NCBI RefSeq assembly: GCF_014695375.1
Contig: NZ_JACJOG010000015.1
Coordinates: 1-64,000, forward strand
DNA from: Coleofasciculus sp. FACHB-T130
Lineage (GTDB): Bacteria; Cyanobacteriota; Cyanobacteriia; Cyanobacteriales; FACHB-T130
Reading direction: 5' to 3'
DNA: 64,000 nt
Shown here: piece by piece, positions 16,624 through 24,565 of the stretch
Layout: each line of letters begins with the position of its first letter
How positions within the stretch are numbered: the stretch's first letter is position 1
The notes under the pieces: model-generated
What the model was told of the DNA's origin: nothing
Database searches by the model: none
Seen by the model: only the letters and a program-made list of their open reading frames with translations
Translations under genes and position numbers: made by a program

Positions 16624-17022
16624 ATGTCCTCTCCCCGTTGGTTACAAAGATTACATTTTTTAGGGCTAGAATTTTGGCTACCTCTACCCCTGCTAGGAAT
16701 TATTTTTTGGGTTGGGGGTGGACTGGTAACAGACCAAGCATTAAGTCGCTCCTACGATACGGTTGATAAGCTTCAAGCTGATACACAGTTGGAAGTGCAA
16801 CTTTCAGTCACCTTGCTAGTCATCAAAGCAGAAATTGACAAAGAGCAGGGATTTACCAAAGTACAGGTCAAAACGACAGATTCGACACTCAAAAAGTTAG
16901 AATTTGAGTTTCCAGTAACAGAATTCAGTCAGGTGGAAGCTGCGATCGCGCAAGAATTAGGACTGTCTGCTGAAAATGTTAGGACGCTAGTGCGTTACCA
17001 ATTGAAAAACCGATCCTTCTAG
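16624..17022 (+). CDS. Hypothetical membrane-anchored protein divergent from rppA
   Basis: This 132-residue protein has one strong hydrophobic segment at about 16-40 (FWLPLPLLGIIFWVGGGLV) and a soluble C-terminal domain (DTQLEVQLSVTLLVIKAEID, VKTTDSTLKKLEFEFP, VEAAIAQELGLSAENVRTLV). I recognise no family name, though such genes are often found next to rppA homologues in cyanobacteria. The position, divergent from the RppA-like regulator by about 240 bases, suggests shared control. The C-terminal domain should face the periplasm or cytoplasm as a small alpha/beta module. Confidence 0.7.
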   Translation: MSSPRWLQRLHFLGLEFWLPLPLLGIIFWVGGGLVTDQALSRSYDTVDKLQADTQLEVQLSVTLLVIKAEIDKEQGFTKVQVKTTDSTLKKLEFEFPVTEFSQVEAAIAQELGLSAENVRTLVRYQLKNRSF

Positions 17023-17100
17023 ACAGTTACTCTCACTCAATCCGGACTCTCTGAACCCTCTACTTCCGGTTCTCTCTCCCCGCTCAGAACCAGCCTGCGC

Positions 17101-17454
17101 TTACAATCTGAGCGATGCTAGCAGATGGAAAAGTACAGAATTAACAATGCTCAGCGCCAGGGAGCCAAGCAAAGCACTCCAAAAACCCCACCGTAACCGA
17201 AATCCTGTCACTAACCAAGCGGCTAAACCGAAAATAACTGCATTTAAGACAAACAGGAATAAACCAAATGACAAAAGAATGAATGGAAAGGTGAAGAACC
17301 CTAAGATGGGTTTTAAGAGAGCATTCAAAATTCCAAAAACTGCTGCGGAAATTGCGGCTTTTCCAAAAGTGTCGATTTCTACGCCAATCGGCAGCCGGGA
17401 AATAATTAAAAAACTGATAGTAGTGACTAATCAGGTGATGAGGATTCCAACCAT
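17101..17454 (-). pseudogene. Holin-4/YvlD-like membrane protein gene with TGA at codon 8
   Basis: Read from the ATG at 17454, the translation is MVGILIT, stop (TGA 17431-17433), LVTTISFLIISRLPIGVEID, then FGKAAISAAVFGILNALL and a hydrophobic remainder to 17101. This is the full phage-holin-4-superfamily (YvlD-type) protein of 117 codons, with four hydrophobic segments, interrupted where a Trp (TGG) would fit. The ATG has a perfect AAGGAG eight bases upstream, so the true start is clear. An open frame from TTG at 17328 covers only the last 75 residues. The lesion could be a real nonsense mutation or a sequencing error. Its promoter carries copy 2 of the shared GTCAC element. Confidence 0.8.
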
Positions 17455-17505
17455 AACCAAAACTCCTTATCATCAATCGTTTTGTTACAGGGTCGGGTAA
17501 GTTTC

Positions 17506-17546
17506 CATCTTCAGGGTCATCAATAAATGTGACCAGAAAGTGATAG
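17506..17546 (-). promoter_or_regulatory. GTCAC-N6-GTCAC promoter element, copy 2
   Basis: On the minus strand it reads CTATCACTTTCTGGTCACA, then TTTATTG and a tail ACCCTGAAGATG. The half-sites (17540-17544, 17529-17533) are again 11 bp apart; the first is ATCAC rather than GTCAC. It is about 75 bp from the start of the holin-like gene, in the same orientation as copies 1 and 3. Confidence 0.6.
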
Positions 17547-18080
17547 TAACCTTGGAATTCAGAATTAACTGAATAACCAGCCTTGGAAACCAGCAAATCT
17601 CGCCGGGAAAAACCGAATTAATTGGGTTCTCCATTCCGGGAGTCCCGAACCCAATCCAAACCGTCGCGAAGAAAAACTCCTTTTTATCTTCCCCCGCTTG
17701 CGCTTGAAGTGAGAGAGTTTTAAGTAAATTTTTGTAATTGAGACGATTTGAATTTTTTGCCGGAGAAGATTCGTTTGGCGGTGGGAATTCAGGAGAGCGG
17801 TGGGTGAGCAGTGAGGATGCGATCGCATCCTCAACTCTGGTAAACCTGGAAATCTCGCTTGTAGAGCCGCTTTTTTCTACAGAACATCCGGAGTTTTTCC
17901 GCCGTTTACATTGCTGTTGCGATCGCTATTTAAAGATTTCTGCGAGCGCACATCTCAACCCAAGTGGTTGAAAGCATTCCGCAAATTACCGCTCCAGCTT
18001 GCGATCGCGGTCATCTCCTGCGAATTTACCTGTTAAACCGATTGATGCTGAGGCATTGCGAGGAACGGTTCGGTAATATT
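17547..18080. other. Non-coding region with repeat A at its right end
   Basis: No gene is supported in these 534 bases. There is a HIP1-like site near 17820, and from 17948 the 126-bp repeat A, which ends eight bases from the stop codon of the hybrid kinase. Confidence 0.4.
17948..18073 (-). repeat. 126-bp repeat, copy A
   Basis: It aligns without gaps to 21363-21488, with about 20 differences by my count. On the minus strand both copies keep the frame VPRxASASxGL..FAGDDxDRK and stop (TAA) at the same place, although copy B also has an inner stop. It looks like the 3' end of a lost gene plus downstream sequence. The frame here continues leftwards from YLEYYRT, overlapping the kinase stop in another frame. 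Confidence 0.75.
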
Positions 18081-19727
18081 CTAGGTACCGCTGATTCGTC
18101 CAGTTAAATTGGCAATTACTGCAATTAATTCAGCAGGTTCAACGGGTTTGGCAATATGGGATTGAAAGCCTGCTAAAAGCGCAGCCGTGCGGTCTTGAGT
18201 TCTAGCATAGGCGGTCAGGGCGATCGCGGAAATTCTGCCTTTATTGTTTGACTCCAAAGCTCTGACGCGACGCAACAGAGCATAACCGTCTTCATCTGGC
18301 ATCCCAATATCACTGATTAATATATCCATCGGTGGTGAAGATTGGGTCAGTGCTGAGATTGCTTCGTCTGCTGAAGCGGCGGCGATGACTTCTGCCCCAC
18401 AAACTTCCAGCGTGTAGGCGAGCAAATCCCGCATATCCGGGTCATCATCCACGATCAGTATCTTCAATCCCTCTAGTTGAGAGGAGCAGTCAAATGGGAC
18501 ACTGTCTCCCACGGTTGGATGCACCCGTTCTGGTTCAATCGCTGTTGGCCCAACGGCAAGCAGGGGTAGTTTGACGGTAAATGTTGCACCTTGTCCTTCT
18601 CCAGGGCTTTGAGCATGCACCGTTCCGCCATGCAGTTCTACCAATTGGCGAACGATCGCTAAACCCAGCCCCAATCCGCCAAAGGAACGAGTGATGGAAC
18701 CATCTGCCTGACGAAAGCGCTCAAAGACGTAGGGGAGGAATTCTGCACTGATGCCTTGACCCGTATCTGCCACCACAATCTCAATATGAGAATTAATCCG
18801 TTGCAGACCAATCTGAACCCGCCCCTGTTTCGGTGTGAACTTGATCGCATTGCTGAGCAAATTCCAGACAATCTGTTGTAATCGCTCGGAGTCTCCTAAA
18901 ACAGGGCCTGCTGCTGGATCGAGCACCGACTGCAAGCGAATGTTCTTGGCATCAGCGGCAGGACGCACCGTATCGATTGCTGCCTGAATCGCGGGCAATA
19001 GGTCAACTGTTTGCACATTGAGGCGAATCTTGCCTGTAATGATGCGGGAAATATCCAGGAGATCGTCAACCAACTGTGCCTGGGATCTGGCATTGCGCTC
19101 TATCGTTTCCAGCGCCCGATGCATCTTGGCTGCGTCTACCTTGCTAGTTCTCAGGATATTAGACCAGCCAAGGATGGCATTGAGAGGGGTTCGCAGTTCG
19201 TGGGATACGGTAGATAGAAATTCATCCTTCAATCGATTCAGCTTCTCAGCTTCTACTCGTGCTTTCTGTTCCTGCACCAGAAGTTTAGCTCGCTCTTCTT
19301 CCGCTCGTTGACGCTGCCGAATCTCTTTGGCTAATTCATCGATCTTCTTGTTCAGCAGGGTGAATCGGCTACTGGCAGATTCCTTGTTTTTCAAGCGTAA
19401 GAGAATAAGTGCCGGGGATTCAGGCGATCGCGGTCGGATGACCGCTCCTTCACAGCGACACAAGCAAGTCTCTCCATTGTTAGCATTGAAGGTTAATGAG
19501 CCAATCACCATTTCTCGACTGCTGGAACAAGCACGCAGATACTGTTTAACCTTATCAGCAGGATCGACGACCATCTCAAAGAGCATTTTCTCTTGCAGGA
19601 GCTGACGGGGTAGCCCCAGCATCTTGGAAAATGGCGGATTGGCAGCCAGAAGCTGACCATTTCCGGCAATTAGGAGCATGGGTTCGGGTAAAGGTCTAGC
19701 GAATTCGAGAAACTGTTCGGGCGTCAC
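18081..19727 (-). CDS. PAS-containing hybrid histidine kinase with C-terminal receiver
   Basis: The 548 residues hold a PAS domain at 1-115 ([21 protein letters not shown]), a coiled coil, HisKA ([17 protein letters not shown], His near 177), and a HATPase ([26 protein letters not shown]). A receiver follows from about 425 ([12 protein letters not shown], phosphoacceptor in [14 protein letters not shown], Lys in SHIAKPVEP). No membrane segment is present, so it is cytoplasmic. It starts with GTG in a GTGA overlap with the MetOD1-type gene, so the two are translationally coupled and probably form one sensor system. The kinase core is closely related to that of the 1746-residue kinase at 32647-37887. 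Confidence 0.93.
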   Translation of the reverse strand: MTPEQFLEFARPLPEPMLLIAGNGQLLAANPPFSKMLGLPRQLLQEKMLFEMVVDPADKVKQYLRACSSSREMVIGSLTFNANNGETCLCRCEGAVIRPRSPESPALILLRLKNKESASSRFTLLNKKIDELAKEIRQRQRAEEERAKLLVQEQKARVEAEKLNRLKDEFLSTVSHELRTPLNAILGWSNILRTSKVDAAKMHRALETIERNARSQAQLVDDLLDISRIITGKIRLNVQTVDLLPAIQAAIDTVRPAADAKNIRLQSVLDPAAGPVLGDSERLQQIVWNLLSNAIKFTPKQGRVQIGLQRINSHIEIVVADTGQGISAEFLPYVFERFRQADGSITRSFGGLGLGLAIVRQLVELHGGTVHAQSPGEGQGATFTVKLPLLAVGPTAIEPERVHPTVGDSVPFDCSSQLEGLKILIVDDDPDMRDLLAYTLEVCGAEVIAAASADEAISALTQSSPPMDILISDIGMPDEDGYALLRRVRALESNNKGRISAIALTAYARTQDRTAALLAGFQSHIAKPVEPAELIAVIANLTGRISGT

Positions 19728-20284
19728 CCCTCGTTATCTCCCTCACTCTCTCCTTTGAAGTATTCTCTGCCGTGACTTTCTTCTGCCTCTGGGGTGGGTT
19801 TCAAATAAACAACCACACGGCATCCAGGCGCACCCATTGCGATCGTCTCTTGCAGTTCTACTTTGGCGTACCCCAGATTGTCCGCTGCAATGGAGCCAAA
19901 AACATTGGAGGTCATCATACACATAGCGGGGCGATCGATGACTTTTTCGGCAAACGGGCACGCCCGGTTCCCTAAGACAATCTTTTCATCCGTTTGTTCA
20001 ATAATATAAAAGTCACCTTGGATTCGCTTCTTCAAATCTACCAAAACATCAGCAACTTGCTCTCGCGTTAGATGGGATACCTCTAGAGCCGCTTTATAGT
20101 CCCGGTCGATTTGCCTCCCCATGTTTTGACCCACGACACTAATAAACCCGGAGGCTTCCTCTAAGCCCACGACATCCTGTAATGTACCTGCCAACTCTCG
20201 AATTAAGGTACGTAAAAATATATCCCGCTCTAAAGGAATTTCGAGTCCCTTCATGGATGTTTCAGACTTAAGAGAACTATTCAT
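19724..20284 (-). CDS. MetOD1-type (methanogen output domain 1) sensor protein
   Basis: The 186-residue soluble protein resembles the methanogen output domain 1 family. It has a helical first half ([37 protein letters not shown]), then a cysteine-containing strand region ([54 protein letters not shown]). Cysteines at about 119, 132 and 165 could bind a ligand or metal, which is not shown. It overlaps the hybrid kinase start by four bases and is likely its partner sensor. Upstream there is an inverted repeat TGCCAC-N8-GTGGCA (20333-20352) in the promoter region. Confidence 0.75.
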   Translation of the reverse strand: MNSSLKSETSMKGLEIPLERDIFLRTLIRELAGTLQDVVGLEEASGFISVVGQNMGRQIDRDYKAALEVSHLTREQVADVLVDLKKRIQGDFYIIEQTDEKIVLGNRACPFAEKVIDRPAMCMMTSNVFGSIAADNLGYAKVELQETIAMGAPGCRVVVYLKPTPEAEESHGREYFKGESEGDNEG

Positions 20285-20332
20285 AGCAATATCTCGTGAA
20301 TGGGGATCGGCAGCCCTTACTCAAGGCTATAA

Positions 20333-20352
20333 TGCCACCCGGCGAAGTGGCA
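20333..20352. promoter_or_regulatory. Inverted repeat upstream of the MetOD1-kinase operon
   Basis: TGCCAC (20333-20338) and GTGGCA (20347-20352) are separated by eight bases, about 50 bp before the operon's start codon. It could be an operator or a leader hairpin. A second small palindrome, ACATCTATCTTTAGATGT on the minus strand, lies just upstream (about 20357-20375). Confidence 0.4.
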
Positions 20353-20438
20353 CTTTAATACATCTAAAGATAGATGTCTATACTGATACTACATGGTCAG
20401 ACGAGCGCTCTGTGGCGAGAGGGCGATCGCTCGTCAGC

Positions 20439-20478
20439 TAGTAATGGACTACTACCAATCTTCATCCTCATAACGGCT
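20439..20478 (-). repeat. 40-bp repeat, copy C
   Basis: It aligns without gaps to 21537-21576, with about six differences. On the minus strand both copies read SRY(E/D)DE(D/Y)W then TAG, with changes that are mostly conservative, so this seems to be the 3' end of a lost or duplicated small gene. In copy C the stop is followed by a hairpin (GACGAGCG / CGCTCGTC). Confidence 0.65.
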
Positions 20479-20637
20479 TGCGCTTCACAGGCGGCAAGTA
20501 AAATATAATTCAGCATAAGTATATACCGACCGTCCGGTGCAAGCGTTTTTTTAGGTATTCAAAGGACTGGAATTGCTCGGTTTCATCACTCAATCTAGTC
20601 TACGAGGTGACAGAAAAGGACTAAAAGGAGAATGGCG

Positions 20638-21183
20638 ATGAAAAAAGTAGCAGTATTTGGCAATGCTGGAGGCGGTAAATCAACTCTAAGCAAGAGACTA
20701 TCCGAAATCACGGGTTTGCCACTTCACGTCTTGGACAAGATTCAATATCAAGCGGGGGGCACGCCAGTTCCCCATGAAGTCTATAAGCACGCCCATCAGC
20801 AAATTTTAGTTACTGACCGATGGATTATTGACGGTTTTGGTTGCAAGGAAACCGTCTGGCTGCGACTTGATGAAGCGGATACTTTGGTTTTTGTGGATCT
20901 ACCAATCTATGTGCATTTTTGGTGGGTAACTAAACGAATGATCGCAGGTTTTTTTAAACCCCCAGAAGGCTGGCCCGAAAAAAGTCCAATATTAAAGAGT
21001 TCGCTGAATAGCTACCGCGTGCTTTGGTTATGTTACAAATATTTGACCCCCAAATATCGTGGGTATATCGAGCAGGCGCAAAATACTAAAAGGGTTTATC
21101 ACATCAGATATACCGAACAAATTTCGCAATTTTATGAATTGATTGAAAATGAAACCATCTTGGAAGATGGTACACCAGCTTAA
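20638..21183 (+). CDS. P-loop NTPase, adenylate-kinase/topology-modulation-like
   Basis: The 181-residue protein has a Walker A GNAGGGKST at 8-16 (VAVFGNAGGGKSTLSKRLSE), then LPLHVLDKIQYQ and WIIDGFGCKETVWLRLDEAD. This is the pattern of FlaR/'DNA topology modulation' small kinases of the adenylate kinase superfamily. The C-terminal KYRGYIEQ...VYHIRYTEQISQFYEL is also typical. These probably phosphorylate a nucleotide or small molecule; the substrate is unknown. The frame opens at 20632, but AAGGAG at 20625-20630 sits seven bases from the second ATG (20638), which is the likely start. Confidence 0.88.
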   Translation: MKKVAVFGNAGGGKSTLSKRLSEITGLPLHVLDKIQYQAGGTPVPHEVYKHAHQQILVTDRWIIDGFGCKETVWLRLDEADTLVFVDLPIYVHFWWVTKRMIAGFFKPPEGWPEKSPILKSSLNSYRVLWLCYKYLTPKYRGYIEQAQNTKRVYHIRYTEQISQFYELIENETILEDGTPA

Positions 21184-21362
21184 GCCTTATTAGACTGAAA
21201 GCTTCTGCCTAATACTCTCGCATCAGATTGATAGATTGCTGCATTCCTGGTATCAGACCAAATCAGATGAATCGGTAGAAATATTCCGGGTCGGATGCTA
21301 GTTCAGGGAGATAGACAGAAACTTCCTCGCAACCTAGCTTCGCTCCGCTTGGTTGGCTTCTT

Positions 21363-21488
21363 GCACATCTCAATCCAAGTGGTTGAAAGCACCAAACAAA
21401 TTACCGTTCCATCTTGCGATCGCAGTCATCACCTGCGAATTAACTTTTCAAACCAGTTGATGCTGAAGCTCTGCGAGGAACGGTTTGG
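21363..21488 (-). repeat. 126-bp repeat, copy B
   Basis: Second copy of the element at 17948-18073. Here the minus-strand frame has a TAA where copy A has a Lys, so it cannot be an intact gene end. Only 48 bases separate it from repeat D, whereas A and C are separated by the MetOD1-kinase operon. Confidence 0.75.
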
Positions 21489-21536
21489 GAATTGAGAGGC
21501 TATCACCTTTACTCCACAGAGCGCTCATTCCTTGGT

Positions 21537-21576
21537 TAGCAATGAGCTACTACCAATATTCGTCATCATAACGGCT
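21537..21576 (-). repeat. 40-bp repeat, copy D
   Basis: Second copy of 20439-20478, with the minus-strand frame SRYDDEYW and TAG. A GCTCATT / AATGAGC hairpin follows the stop. CCACAGAGCGCTC next to it is the exact reverse complement of a 13-mer next to copy C. Confidence 0.65.
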
Positions 21577-21660
21577 AAGATGAACGGCGGTAAACAACTT
21601 CTACATTCCCCGCCAAGCTTTTTCGTTCTGCCCACTCTATCGTATTGTTAGCCCTCTTCG

Positions 21661-22200
21661 CTAATAACCAAACAGGAATAGCCCTCGAACATTTGTGTAG
21701 TTTTCTTCAAGATCGAAGAACGGCCTAAGCCTTCGATTAACAGTCTCAAACTCGCGTCGAACTGTTGCAGATTCCTTCTGACGAAGTTCTTGTGGTACGA
21801 GTAAGAATAGATAATGAGCATGTTCGCAGATATGGCATTTCCAAAAGTCGAGAATATCCATATTATTCATGGTTGTCTTGCCCCGTTCAACTTCTAGCAA
21901 AATGCCTGTGTTAAGTGTTTCACCTAAGGATAAGTAGTAGTCAGGCCGTAAACCTGCGGTTAAATAATTATTGAATAATCCTCGTGCCTCACTACGAAAG
22001 CCAAGCTTTTTAGTAGCGAACTCATTAAAGGTACTTTGTACCTTAGCACTACTTGCACCTGGTTGGTTGGCATTTTCTATTGCTTGTTGTACCTCATTCA
22101 AATTAAGATACATCAACAACTTTTCTGCAATTTCTACCACGTGCTGCTGTTCTTTGGCCGCCACGGTTTTTTGTACATGTTGCTTGAGTACGACTGACAT
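21661..22200 (-). CDS. Putative PD-(D/E)XK-type nuclease-like protein
   Basis: This 179-residue soluble protein is not a family I can name. A helical first half (EQQHVVEIAEKLLMYLNLNE) is followed by GLRPDYYLSLGE, NTGILLEVERGKTTMNNMDI and HYLFLLVPQELRQ. The order P-D, then strand ILLEVERGK, then a helix and the strand YLFLLVP resembles the PD-(D/E)XK nuclease fold (here PD...E-x-E-x-G-K). No restriction, methylase or toxin partner is nearby; it lies among repeats and remnants, so it may be the survivor of a lost defence module. The start has no clear ribosome site. Confidence 0.55.
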   Translation of the reverse strand: MSVVLKQHVQKTVAAKEQQHVVEIAEKLLMYLNLNEVQQAIENANQPGASSAKVQSTFNEFATKKLGFRSEARGLFNNYLTAGLRPDYYLSLGETLNTGILLEVERGKTTMNNMDILDFWKCHICEHAHYLFLLVPQELRQKESATVRREFETVNRRLRPFFDLEENYTNVRGLFLFGY

Positions 22201-22447
22201 GAACTACTCCAATGATGGACGCTGAACAAAACATATATAGAAGTTAGGTTTTTAACACACAAGGCAGGTAAGGTTAAAGGGCACTAGCAGAAATGGCTAA
22301 CTATAGCCCCTGCAAACCAGGCTACAAAACGAAGAATATGGAACGACTTAAACCAAAGCTATGCCATAAAGTTCTATGAACACTTGTGAAATAACCAGTC
22401 TAGCCATTAACTTCACTGCTCTCTCCGCGTGAGGGGTTAGTAACCCC

Positions 22448-23158
22448 TCACTGTACCGATCCATCGGGCATGATTGCTCCCTGCAACTCTGCATCCGTCA
22501 GCACAGCGCCTGTCAAATCAGCATCTCTCAAATTTGCCTTGTGTAAAATTGCTCCTGTGAGATCGGCATAACTCAAGTCAGCTCCTCGCAAGTTGGCTGC
22601 GCTCAAATCGGTTGATTTCATTCCTTGTTGTGGCGTTCGATTTAAATGAGCGCGGCAAAGCTTTGCACCATTTAGATTTGCCCTATATAAAACAGCTCCA
22701 CTTAAATTGGCGTAGCATAGGTCTGCATCGCTTAAAATCGCATGACTCAGATCCGTCGCTTGGTCGGACGTAGGACGCAAATTGGCGTCAAACAAATTGG
22801 CACGAAATAATCTGGCGCGGACTAAATTCGCACCTCCTAAGGTTGCTTTACTCAAGTTCGCTCGCTCCAGATTGGCGTAACTCAGCTCGGCACCACTCAA
22901 GTCTGCCTCTCGTAGAATGGCTCGCTCCAAATCAGCTTCGCTCAAATCAGTTCCGCACAAGAGCGCTTCGCTGAGGTCTGCCTCCCGGAAGCTGGCTCGG
23001 CTAAAGTCCGTTTTACCCAATCGCGCTTGCCGTAAATCTGCCTGATTGAAGTTCACACCATGAAAGTGAGCATTCTGCAAATCAACCTCTCGCAGGTTGA
23101 CCCTTTGAAAGCTTCGTTTGCCTTCGGCATACCGATTCAGGATCTCTTCAATAGTCAT
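22448..23158 (-). CDS. Pentapeptide repeat protein
   Basis: From the chosen ATG at 23158 (MTIEEILNRYAEGKRSFQRV) the protein is 236 residues, nearly all A(D/N)LxX pentapeptides, ending LQGAIMPDGSVQ like the paralogue at 5864-6715. An interruption at about residues 140-150 (LRPTSDQATDL) and another near 185 (NRTPQQGMKSTDL) break the helix into segments. AAAGG eight bases upstream supports this start. The frame extends to 23224 (GTG/ATG pair) without a good ribosome site. The MTIEEILxRYAxGxRxF opening is common to cyanobacterial members. Likely cytoplasmic; function unknown. Confidence 0.88.
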   Translation of the reverse strand: MTIEEILNRYAEGKRSFQRVNLREVDLQNAHFHGVNFNQADLRQARLGKTDFSRASFREADLSEALLCGTDLSEADLERAILREADLSGAELSYANLERANLSKATLGGANLVRARLFRANLFDANLRPTSDQATDLSHAILSDADLCYANLSGAVLYRANLNGAKLCRAHLNRTPQQGMKSTDLSAANLRGADLSYADLTGAILHKANLRDADLTGAVLTDAELQGAIMPDGSVQ

Positions 23159-23342
23159 CTCTGTTGCCTTTAAGTGTTGCAACTGTAGGGGGTTCTCTTG
23201 AAAAGAGGTTCGCTCAGCCATCACCGTTCAAGCTAGGTATTATTCCCCAGTCTCATTATAGAAACGCAGTTTGAGGAACTTGTCAGGAAATACGAGCGCT
23301 AAAAGAGATCCCGCCACAGGCAGGTACGCACCCGATTCGATC

Positions 23343-23630
23343 TCAACACGTTCCGGTTAACTCCGCCATCACCTCAGCGACAGACATAATTCGGTCTGCG
23401 CGTCCGGCGTATGCTCCGAAAAAGATTAAGCCGTTCTCTATATCTCTATCCGCTGCCTTGGCGAGTGCCTGAATGATGCAATAGGTTTTTCGGCTAACCC
23501 GACACAGGCAGCTTTCTAAACACTTAGCCATGCATTGTCGTTCTAAATCTGGGAATGCAGCGGCAGCGATGCCTCTTCTAATTGATGGATGGCAGCCAAT
23601 GCTGATGGTGTAAGAAATGTCATCGGATAG
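23343..23630 (-). pseudogene. C-terminal remnant of a nitronate monooxygenase-like flavoprotein
   Basis: The minus-strand frame runs from a stop at 23631-23633 and reads DISYTISIGCHPSIRRGI, then MAKCLESCLCRVSRKTYCII, QALAKAADRDIENGLIFFGA and YAGRADRIMSVAEVMAELTG. The last 60 residues match the C-terminal signature of many NMO/FabK-like flavin oxidoreductases (Cys cluster, YCI-x-ALxxA, GLxFxGxxAxR, VxExxxEL). The flavin-binding barrel, some 250 residues, is missing, and Yfr1 occupies the upstream DNA. It is therefore a remnant unless it has become a small protein from the ATG at 23531. Confidence 0.6.
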
Positions 23631-23661
23631 TCACCAAAACGTCACATTCGCTGACTAGGCT
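23630..23661 (+). promoter_or_regulatory. Yfr1 promoter region with GTCAC-N6-GTCACATT
   Basis: GTCAC at 23630-23634 and GTCACATT from 23641 start 11 bp apart, as in the three other elements in this window. With transcription starting near 23668, the repeats would lie at about -38 and -27, covering the -35 region, and TAGGCT (23656-23661) would be the -10. No TTGACA-like -35 is seen, which fits an activator-dependent promoter (inference). Confidence 0.55.
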
Positions 23662-23667
23662 GATAGT

Positions 23668-23742
23668 AAGAACTGCAAAGTTCTACTCCTCACACCATAA
23701 AATACAGCCCTCTCGTTCAACAGCAAGAGGGCTTTTTCTTTA
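23668..23742 (+). ncRNA. yfr1: Small regulatory RNA Yfr1
   Basis: All parts of Yfr1 are present in order. A 5' hairpin AGAACT-GCAA-AGTTCT (23669-23684) comes first, then the invariant single-stranded core ACTCCTCACAC (23685-23695) and an A-rich linker. A terminator follows: AGCCCTCT (23706-23713), a 12-base loop, AGAGGGCT (23726-23733), then a T-rich tail. Yfr1 is a short, very abundant RNA found in most cyanobacteria; in Prochlorococcus its core pairs with porin mRNAs and inhibits their translation. Here it lies between a broken flavoprotein gene and a CAP-domain gene. The transcript ends should be about right within a few bases. Confidence 0.92.
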
Positions 23743-23785
23743 ATGACAGCAGTTCCAGATCGTCGTCAAGCAATTGTCATCACAA

Positions 23786-24472
23786 TTACTTGAATAAATC
23801 TTTGGGTGAAAATTGCGATCGCAAGAATAACTGCGTAATGTAACAAGTGTTTCCTTGCCGCCAAACTCCGATACCCGTCTCGGCGTATTCGGCTTGCAAA
23901 ATATTTGCACGATGTCCGGGACTATTCATCCATCCCTCAACAGCTAACGGTACGGGTTGGGGAGCATTCACACTTTTAAACAAATTCTCCCCAACCATCC
24001 AGTAGGAGATTCCCCCCGCACGAACCCGTTTAGTCAAAGTGCTGCCATCTGGACTATCGTGGCTGAAGAAGTTCTCACGAGCCATCTTCTGACTGTAATT
24101 GCGAGCAACCCGTGCTAATTTTTCGTTGTTTTGAAGTGGATTTAAGCCATTCTTTTGGCGGACTTCATTGATCCGCTGACGGACAGAAGCTTCCATCTGG
24201 GCACTGGTGGGGGATTGAGCGGCGCTGTTAGGCAATTTCGGCGCTTCGGGTACATCCTGTCCAGGCAATTGCCGCAATAACTCTGCGGCAGGTTCGCACC
24301 CTACCAATCCTAGAGCCATCGGTATCCAGAATATCCAAGCTATCCTTGGTCGTCGCTGACGCCTGATGGTTGCCTTTAAATTTTGCGCGGGTATGCTTCT
24401 GCTGGTTGCTGTTTTAGTTTGTTGAATTTGAATCAATCGAAAAATCCTTTTGTGATTCATCGCTGCTGGCAT
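23786..24472 (-). CDS. CAP (SCP/PR-1) domain lipoprotein
   Basis: The 228 residues begin with a charged stretch, then a hydrophobic lipoprotein signal (IAWIFWIPMALGLVGC, lipid Cys59). A proline-rich linker and a CAP domain from about 92 follow: INEVRQKNGLNPLQNNEKLA, FFSHDSPDGSTLTKRV, GENLFK, WMNSPGHRANIL and YAETGIGV. These are the standard CAP signatures, including the His and Glu of the central cavity. Bacterial CAP proteins are exported, with unclear activity at the envelope. The long N-terminal region before the signal suggests the real start may be further in, for example MNHKRIF at 24460. It is divergent from the P-type ATPase and shares its promoter region with GTCAC copy 3. Confidence 0.88.
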   Translation of the reverse strand: MPAAMNHKRIFRLIQIQQTKTATSRSIPAQNLKATIRRQRRPRIAWIFWIPMALGLVGCEPAAELLRQLPGQDVPEAPKLPNSAAQSPTSAQMEASVRQRINEVRQKNGLNPLQNNEKLARVARNYSQKMARENFFSHDSPDGSTLTKRVRAGGISYWMVGENLFKSVNAPQPVPLAVEGWMNSPGHRANILQAEYAETGIGVWRQGNTCYITQLFLRSQFSPKDLFK

Positions 24473-24565
24473 CAGCCATCATGTTGAGCTAGTATTCTCA
24501 GCTTAGCGAGAACCGAGATGGCTGTGCTGGACGACAATCGGCACATTCGACTTTGTTTGCGATCG

